A stretch of DNA of 64,000 nucleotides from NCBI RefSeq assembly GCF_041346945.1, contig NZ_CP166850.1:3162001-3226000 (forward strand), in the 5' to 3' direction. Positions 63,564 through 64,000 of the stretch are shown here, piece after piece. Each line of letters begins with the position of its first letter. Positions within the stretch are counted from its first letter, which is position 1. The notes below the pieces were generated by a model, which saw nothing but the letters and a program-made list of their open reading frames with translations, made no database searches and was not told where the DNA came from. This DNA is from Amycolatopsis sp. cg9. Lineage in GTDB: Bacteria; Actinomycetota; Actinomycetes; Mycobacteriales; Pseudonocardiaceae. The translations under genes were made by a program, and so were the position numbers.

Positions 63564-64000
63564 GTGACACCCGCTTCGGCCAGGCCCTCACCCGGGGCTT
63601 CACCATCGCGATCGTCCTCGCGCTCGTCGTCGCCGGCGGGATCTGGTGGACCCTGAAGGACGCCGGCCGCAACCACCTGACCGCGTACTTCGCCGGCGCC
63701 GTCGGCCTTTACGAGGGCAACAGCGTGCGGATGCTCGGCGTCGACATGGGCACGGTCACCAAGATCCAGCCCATGGGCAACCAGGTGAAGGTCGAGCTCG
63801 AGTACGACCGCTCGGTCGCCGTCCCGGCCGACGCGAAGGCGCTCATCGTGGCGCCGTCGCTGGTGTCGGACCGCTACGTCCAGCTCGCCCCGGCCTACAC
63901 CGGCGGCCCGCGGATCTCCGACGGCGCGGTGATCGGCCTCGACCGCACCGAGGTGCCCCTCGAAGTCGACCAGCTGGCGTCCAGCCTGGCCCGGGTCAGC
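63560..64000 (+). CDS. Mce-family protein, fourth (3' truncated by window)
   Basis: The ATG at 63560 overlaps the previous stop. The 147 visible residues have an N-terminal membrane helix (FTIAIVLALVVAGGIWWTL) and the MlaD domain (LTAYFAGAVGLYEGNSVRMLGVDMGTVTKIQ, IVAPSLVSDRYVQLAPAYTGG). It corresponds to MceD, and the operon evidently continues to the right with the remaining Mce proteins. Confidence 0.9.
   Translation, partial: MSDTRFGQALTRGFTIAIVLALVVAGGIWWTLKDAGRNHLTAYFAGAVGLYEGNSVRMLGVDMGTVTKIQPMGNQVKVELEYDRSVAVPADAKALIVAPSLVSDRYVQLAPAYTGGPRISDGAVIGLDRTEVPLEVDQLASSLARVS

Overview
The window is chromosomal DNA of a high-GC actinomycete. NNC/NNG codons dominate, many genes overlap by 4 bp at ATGA or GTGA, and GTG starts are common. 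F420/flavin LLM oxidoreductases, a mycothiol-type DinB protein, an HspR (HAIR) operator at lon, an ESX-type WXG100 protein and a mycobacteria-like gene order around secE-nusG-rplKA-rplJL-mce all fit the Pseudonocardiaceae. Amycolatopsis or a close relative is my best guess; the genus is inference.

Region 1 (1-28.6 kb) is an exopolysaccharide locus in two opposing blocks. The rightward block (1-15.07 kb) encodes a GT4 glycosyltransferase (cut by the window edge), two Wzz-like co-polymerases, an asparagine-synthase-like amidotransferase, a two-domain dehydrogenase, a heparinase II/III-like protein, a beta-helix lipoprotein, a Wzy-type polymerase/ligase, a second GT4 enzyme and a PAP2 phosphatase, nearly all translationally coupled. 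Two unrelated-looking genes (DinB-like, HAD) and a second beta-helix protein follow. The leftward block (28.6 to 18.3 kb) encodes a sugar C-methyltransferase, a glucose-1-phosphate cytidylyltransferase-like enzyme, a PIG-L deacetylase, an SDR epimerase, a DUF4910/M28-like protein, a Wzx-type flippase, a GT2 enzyme, a pyruvyl transferase, an RmlC-like epimerase and a class III aminotransferase. Together this looks like a Wzx/Wzy-type pathway making a modified polysaccharide with a branched (C-methylated), probably CDP-activated sugar.

Region 2 (28.8-46.2 kb) is mixed. It holds a small membrane protein, an ESX-type WXG100 protein followed by a colicin-D-like toxin and its immunity protein, an LLM oxidoreductase, a YncE-like propeller, HtpX, RmlA, secreted and lipoprotein genes, YajQ, tRNA-Tyr, several methyltransferases, lon with a HAIR operator, a GNAT acetyltransferase and a membrane GGDEF-EAL protein whose cyclase site is destroyed.

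Region 3 (46.2-57.1 kb) is the conserved translation/transcription core: tRNA-Thr, tRNA-Met, rpmG, hadA-hadB, an inserted group (SGNH hydrolase, DUF1648-type membrane protein, GntR regulator, LLM oxidoreductase), then tRNA-Trp, secE, nusG, rplK, rplA, an alpha/beta hydrolase, a membrane protein, and rplJ-rplL with a long L10 leader.

Region 4 (57.4-64 kb) starts an mce lipid-import operon: Mce ATPase, two YrbE/MlaE permeases and four Mce (MlaD-domain) proteins, the last running off the window.

The observations most worth following are the colicin-D-type toxin on an ESX substrate, a 13-bp palindromic-arm motif (GTCCATTGTGGAC) conserved inside four unrelated genes, two co-polymerases with P-loop-less BY-kinase-like tails, and an 88-bp AT-armed inverted repeat abutting the rplA stop.
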